A stretch of 26,932 bases of DNA. Source: Paraglomus occultum. Its lineage: Eukaryota > Glomeromycota > Glomeromycetes > Paraglomerales > Paraglomeraceae. The position numbers were made by a program, and so were the translations under genes. Below, in pieces: positions 22,527-26,932 of this stretch. Each line of letters opens with the position of its first letter. The first letter of the stretch is position 1. Under the pieces are notes generated by a model. It was given only the letters and a program-made list of their open reading frames with translations. It ran no database searches and had not been told where the DNA came from. The stretch covers positions 1 to 26,932 of the forward strand of contig CAJVPJ010000366.1 in NCBI GenBank assembly GCA_910592205.1. The letters run 5' to 3'.

Positions 22527-23609
22527 GTGCATGTTATTGACAACAAACGGATAAATACAACCACTCCCCCATCCTCAAGTCCTCACCAAAGTTCGAGTAA
22601 AGGCTCAATCTCAAATCCAAATCCAATACCACCAACAGGTTTAAAAATACCGCCTTACAACAATAATCGTATTGCAGCACAACTTCAAAATCTTATCCAA
22701 GCCCTAACAAACGGCCTTAACAATATACAAATTCCAGCTCCCGCTGTCAATATTCCGCCCCAAGAACAAAATGTCATGATCTATGATGTTAAGTTCACGG
22801 AAGGAATGACTAATCCGCGTACGAGTTGAGTCGTAGATTCGATGCGAATATGGTAAACAATTTTGCCCGTCGCATTAAGTTGTTATGTTCCTTTGTTCCT
22901 GAGACAAAGTAGCCCATTGGGCGAACACTTGGAAAAACGCGCATAACGCCAATGGCAGATGGAGGCTCGATAACGATGTACCAGAATCGTTCTATCATCA
23001 ATTCGTTCAGAAATATATGACTCCCCAACTCCGGACAAGTCTTTACACGGAATATCAAAAATTGGAGCTAAAGAAAGGCCAAACAGTAGTGAATTATGTA
23101 AATAAGTTACGCGCACTGTTGGAATTACATTAAATGACGCCGGTCAAATTGATAAGTTTATTCAAGGCTTACCCAAGTCCATGAAAACGATTGTGTATCA
23201 ACAAGGCGCTCCCGACACATTGGACGCAGCCATTCAACGAGCCGAAAATGCTCAGCTGGCACAATCCTTCGATGATGGAGATAGTAACAAAGACGCTAAC
23301 AAAAATATGTTACTAATCGTCGAAAAATTGGAAGAATTGAGTAAGAAAGTCGCTGAAAATCCGTCCTCAAACCCACTTGCTGTTTACACCGCGGGTAGAA
23401 TGCCTATCAGTAATCAAGGAATCCCTAAACGTACGTGAAACAATAACAATAACTTTAATCGAGGATATCGGCCGAATAATAATTACAACAACAATAACCA
23501 ATTCGGAGGAAGAAATCATTCAGGAAATGTCCGATGCTATAACTGTGGTAAACCTGGACATGTTAGAAGATGGTGTCATCGAACACATATTGTCAAGAAT
23601 AAAATTTAA
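22527..23609 (+). pseudogene. Decayed Ty3-like retrotransposon gag with CCHC zinc knuckle
   Basis: Four in-order segments in three frames. A Pro/Ser/Asn-rich N-terminal part (22527-22826) is followed after a frame change by RRFDANMVNNFARRI (22823-22909). Next comes a capsid-like part with WANTWKNAH, FYHQFVQKYM and QKLELKKGQTVVNYVNKLR (22903-23130). The last frame, from 23136, carries DKFIQGLPKSMKTIVY, an Asn-rich linker and the nucleocapsid knuckle CYNCGKPGHVRRWC (C-x2-C-x4-H-x4-C), ending at TAA 23607-23609. A TGA at 23436-23438 interrupts it. Order and motifs match the Retrotrans_gag plus zf-CCHC layout of Ty3/gypsy elements. Protease, reverse transcriptase, integrase and LTRs were not found nearby, so this is an isolated relic. 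An upstream ATG was not identified. Confidence 0.75.
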
Positions 23610-25718
23610 TTTCATTAATGGAAAAGATGTGGTGAGCTTGTTTTATCCATTCTAATGGCTACGTATTTACATCATTAATGAATTCGCGTTCTTTTATAAA
23701 TTTGCACGTGTATCTATGATGGTATCAATTACTGATGTGCATGACTATTTAAGCATATCATTAGGAAGGAAAGTAATACTACAAAAATTTATTCATTGTA
23801 ACCAGCAGACGAAGAGATTTAGTTTATTTGATATAAACCCTTGTTATTCTCTTGACCCCAGATCACTCTCCCAAAAATTAAGAAAGTACTCACAGAAATA
23901 GTATTGAAAATTTATCTAGAGCCGCTCAATGAATATGTGTGTGACATGTTTATCCAATCAGATTATGTGCTGCACACATCATAGAAAATTTCGATGCTGA
24001 AAGCCAAACGCGTCCGTTGAAACCGATTTTCACACCTATTTTTCATTTCATTAGCAAGTAATATCCGTTTACGTATTCACGTGTCTCTTTTTGTTGCATG
24101 GGAATCACCAAGTGTAAGTTCAGCGGCGCTTGGTCGGACAGAATGGATGCTGGCCATAACGACCAGGACTCTAATAACGACCCTAGGGTTTACATGCAAA
24201 TCTTCCGTATTCACCGTATGTGTAAGAGAAGAGACGGCGGAAAGAATTTTCGTTTAGGAGAGTGTTGCCCGTGTTGTTTGAGATCCCCAACTGGCACTTA
24301 ATAATTCAACACAAGAAAGTGACAAGTTGTAATGTAAGGGATTGCCTGCGAACATCGTGTTCCAACATACGTAATGTGGCTGAACAACTTGTACCCAGAT
24401 GAGGACTATAACTGTAATAGTAGTGAAATTTCTGTGAATTACTAGTATTTTAACACGGTTTATTTTTAATGTGCGCAAATGAGCAAATTTGACAAGTTTC
24501 GAATCGATGCGACTCTTTGCCAATCACACACAGGGATTAATAAGTTTTTCTCCGTAACATACTTGTCTCGATGGAATGATATTGAAAGGTTTACAAGATT
24601 TGTATACATGGATGATCCGATCGTAACAGCACAAGTCTTCAGTAATACACTCAAAAACTTGTAATACGACCATTGAGAGCGTTTGTTCTAAAGTTGCACG
24701 GTACAGTACAAGTATGTTTGCAGTCTCCGTAACAAATTAATTCTATCGTTTGTCGTGTCTATTACTATATAGAATCGTTGAAAACTATTGGAGGTTGAAG
24801 GAATAGAAAAGGACGCAAAAGTATGCCCGAAGTCATATTATCCAAAGCCAAATATAAATTGTTACTAACTATGTCTCATTTTAGCAAAGGAAAGAAGGAC
24901 TAGGTAGATTCAAGAATACTTTCAAAGTGCATTAGACAATGGTAGAGGCAATTGAAAGACTGCAGTATATGCTAATAATTATGTAATTTCAGGCTACATC
25001 AATGCTATTTTTGATGCCATATTAATATATAATACTAGTCTCACACTGATGTTTTTTAGGATCTGAATGATGAAATTAATAAATTTTTTCAATCAAGTCC
25101 TGAACAGCAACCAACAATGTGTTTTGTAAGAGACAATGGATACCAGAAACTGTGAAAGCAGATATTGACTTATCACCTGCAAAGGTTTGTCATGATTAAT
25201 GATTACATGAAATTTATTAATAATTTAAGGGTTGCAAGTTGTTCATGTTTGATGCAATGGTAGATAGTGATGATAATTAAAATCGGCAAAGGAGATTCTT
25301 AGTCATGTATCATGGCTTGTTTGTGCTAAGAGACTGAATGTGCATACTTTGTTGACAGAATAAGAATGCAAAAAGCAGCCACACAATAACAATGAGTAAT
25401 AGTAAGTTTCCTTTATTTATTATTATTATTATTTGTGATACTTGTTAAGTCAGTAAGTACTTACTATTACATAATTTGGGGCAGACTGCAACAAAACCAG
25501 ACAAAGTGAACATTTTTAATTTTATAAATGAGAAGCTGATTATGATGTGGCTGAAAATTGACCAGTGTGACTGATGACGTTTTGAAATGTAATAACAGTG
25601 CTCATTCATAACTTATGGACTTATTAATTTTAATGCTCATTTTATCATACCAGAAGGTGATGAATATAAACCATAATATGATTAATATAGGATTACCTCT
25701 ATATATAAAAATATTAAT
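23610..25718. other. Long stretch with no recognised gene
   Basis: About 2.1 kb. The short plus-strand frames at 23716-23901, 24098-24301 and 24479-24664 (61 to 67 codons) look protein-like in composition but match nothing I know and show no continuing frame. A block near 25063-25130 is preceded by TTTTTTAG and reads DLNDEINKFFQSSPEQQ. It could be an exon relic. No pol domain of the neighbouring gag is visible. Confidence 0.4.
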
Positions 25719-25979
25719 ATGAAACTAATTTACATTAAATCCACTATGGAACCCAAAAATTACAGCACCCTTAGAAGTATTCTAAAGAAAGCTCAAGGTG
25801 AAAAAATTGCTCCATATATTTTTAAAATCAATGATACCCAAACGCTCCAGGAATATCTAGATCAAGAAAAAATTACTTATGAAATTTATCGAGAAGAACG
25901 AAAAGTAATAAGTATTAAACGAACCTTAACCCCAACTAATAATGAGCCAAGAAAGAAACGAAAACTTGAAGAAAGATAA
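25719..25979 (+). CDS. Small basic protein, unknown
   Basis: An 86-codon frame from ATG; the second Met at 25746 gives 77 aa and is equally likely. It is non-repetitive, lysine- and glutamate-rich (SILKKAQGEKIAPYIFK, TLQEYLDQEKITYEIYREE) and ends with the cluster RKKRKLEER, which resembles a nuclear localisation signal. No signal peptide or membrane segment. I do not recognise a family. A second open frame (+1 relative) overlaps its last 38 bases. It could be a real small gene, an exon, or a fragment of a mobile element. Confidence 0.35.
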   Translation: MKLIYIKSTMEPKNYSTLRSILKKAQGEKIAPYIFKINDTQTLQEYLDQEKITYEIYREERKVISIKRTLTPTNNEPRKKRKLEER

Positions 25980-26109
25980 AGAAAAACAATTTACGTAAAA
26001 ACCTTCTCTACTGATCAAGCGACCTATCAACGAAATCGTTTCTTATAGTAAACGTCGAGTCAGTGAAAAAACAAATTCCGGAAAACTTCATCAATCCGTT
26101 TATGAGTAA
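25942..26109 (+). pseudogene. Overlapping +1 frame with one internal stop
   Basis: From ATG 25942 the frame reads 18 codons to TAA at 25996-25998, then continues open with protein-like composition (PSLLIKRPINEIVSYSKRR) to TAA at 26107-26109. It overlaps the 3' end of the upstream small ORF by 38 bases. It may be a second small gene broken by one stop, or the real continuation of the upstream frame after a +1 shift. Evidence is weak. Confidence 0.2.
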
Positions 26110-26258
26110 ACAAGTTCTTATAAGGGTTTGCGAAATGACAAAAGCCTCTTGATAAAAGACTGTTTAAGTGTATTCGTATTCGCATTTTGCTTTTTTGTCA
26201 CAATTGCAATTAAAAACGTCAAACAACAACGCCTTTTCCTTCGTGTAATTCGCGGATT

Positions 26259-26501
26259 TCAGTGGCCATTTGATTTGTCAAACAGGGTTTTAAAGTTCTT
26301 CCACAATCTTTCGACGTCTGGTAAGTAACTTCGTTCGCCGAATTGTTTACTTGATTTGTTATTGCGCCTTTTCGTAGGCTCGATTAAATTGATTATTTTA
26401 TCAATTTTCTGATTTATAATAAGCAGCTGATCGTTGTGGATTTTATAATAAAGGTAATATCCAATGATAATTCCGATCAATAATCCGAGAATGGCAAACA
26501 T
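26259..26501 (-). CDS. Small single-pass membrane protein, unknown
   Basis: Minus-strand frame, 80 aa from the ATG at 26501. The frame stays open upstream to about 26616 without another ATG (a TTG lies at 26567), so an upstream exon or a longer ancestral protein is possible. It begins with a strong hydrophobic helix (MFAILGLLIGIIIGYYLYY) that would act as a signal anchor. A helical segment (LLIINQKIDKIINLIE), a basic stretch (TKRRNNKSSK) and a C-terminal part with LPDVERLWKNFKTLF follow. Clean composition and no repeats argue for coding. Family not recognised. Confidence 0.4.
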   Translation of the reverse strand: MFAILGLLIGIIIGYYLYYKIHNDQLLIINQKIDKIINLIEPTKRRNNKSSKQFGERSYLPDVERLWKNFKTLFDKSNGH

Positions 26502-26567
26502 TTTAAAATGATGAAGTCTGTTGGTTTGTAAAAGCAGTTCGCGAAGCTTTTTCGTAAAATAGCTCAA

Positions 26568-26772
26568 TTTCGGTCGTTTTTTATAGCAAACCTTTTTTGA
26601 GTCACGATATTCGAACTAAACGTGCGTGAATTTCTGCGCATTAATTATCATTGGTCACCTTCTGCATATAGGGGAATAGTTACATTGTGAAAAGGTCTAG
26701 AAAGTTCCTAATGTACTAATACGTCATCGATTGAGCCACTGATCAGCATATATTATCACCAACTTATGAGTA
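26568..26772. other. Spacer before the right-end repeats
   Basis: No independent gene seen. The first part (to about 26616) is the open upstream extension of the minus-strand membrane ORF. Confidence 0.35.
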
Positions 26773-26904
26773 CAAGGTCAACCCCGATAAACCGAAAACC
26801 CCGTTTGACCGAACTTTTTTTGAAATCCGCATTTTTGCCTATTAAAATTCCCCCCGATAAACCGAAATTACTATTAAACCTCCATAAACCGTAAACCGAA
26901 GATT
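26773..26904. mobile_element. Candidate terminal repeat region of a pogo/Tigger-type DNA transposon
   Basis: After a TA dinucleotide (26771-26772) the sequence CAAGGTCAACCCCGATAAACCGAA begins. The 16-bp word CCCCGATAAACCGAAA occurs at 26782-26797 and again at 26852-26867, followed by a decayed copy with ATAAACCGTAAACCGAAG near 26884-26901. CCCCGTTTGACCGAAC lies between. A C-A-start next to TA, then CCCCGATAAACCGAA-type sub-repeats, is the style of Tc1/mariner superfamily (pogo/Tigger) ends. The transposase and the other end would lie beyond the window. Inference from pattern only. Confidence 0.35.
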
Positions 26905-26932
26905 TTCTGAAACAAACATATTAATATCAAAA

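Noticed and set aside
25060-25190. Exon-like block after TTTTTTAG
   Set aside because: About 22 codons open, then a frame change; no connecting exons could be built.
1-26932. tRNA genes
   Set aside because: Several TTCGAAT/TTCGAATC words (for example near 949, 8964, 11918 and 24495) were checked; none has matching acceptor and anticodon stems at tRNA spacing.
1-26932. CRISPR array or bacterial-type operon
   Set aside because: The repeats are adjacent minisatellites without uniform unique spacers, and the genes are eukaryotic with spliceosomal introns.

Overview
The window looks like nuclear DNA of an early-diverging fungus, most likely Mucoromycota (a Mucorales-type genome). The pointers are high A+T content, long T-rich non-coding stretches, and many short GT-AG introns (58 to 158 bp in one gene) with CTAAC-like branch points. 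There is also an Msn2/Seb1-type pair of C2H2 zinc fingers, a fungal-type 5S rRNA gene standing alone between protein genes, and a Ty3-like gag remnant. The assignment is inference from style and gene content; I cannot name the species.

Layout. 1-4400: no gene recognised; it holds degenerate tandem repeats carrying CAGCTG sites, a G-quadruplex-type motif and simple repeats. 4400-6059: a two-exon gene for a stress-type C2H2 transcription factor (306 aa), behind a leader of about 500 nt with no ATG and carrying a purine-rich minisatellite in its intron. 6060-12396: a gene desert with several independent tandem arrays. 12397-12912 (minus) and 13260-13901 (plus): two open-frame chains interrupted by stops or frame changes, which I read as decayed genes of unknown family. 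14421-21860: the window's main gene, DOP1 (Dopey), reconstructed as 22 exons that keep one frame and give 1847 aa. 22165-22282: a 5S rRNA gene, 304 bp downstream on the same strand. About 22527-23609: a decayed retrotransposon gag in three frames, ending in a CCHC zinc knuckle. 23610-25718: mostly nothing recognisable. 25719-26567: small unrecognised ORFs, including a one-pass membrane protein on the minus strand. 26773-26900: repeats that look like the end of a pogo/Tigger-type DNA transposon.

The two clear genes are not functionally linked. DOP1 is a housekeeping membrane-traffic factor of the Golgi and endosomes. The zinc-finger protein is a regulator expected to bind the AGGGG stress element. 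The rest is repeat and mobile-element debris, and the most thought-provoking local pattern is the 5S gene followed 245 bp later by the gag relic. No clearly new system is visible. The best leads are the two decayed reading frames near 13 kb and the small-ORF cluster at the right end.
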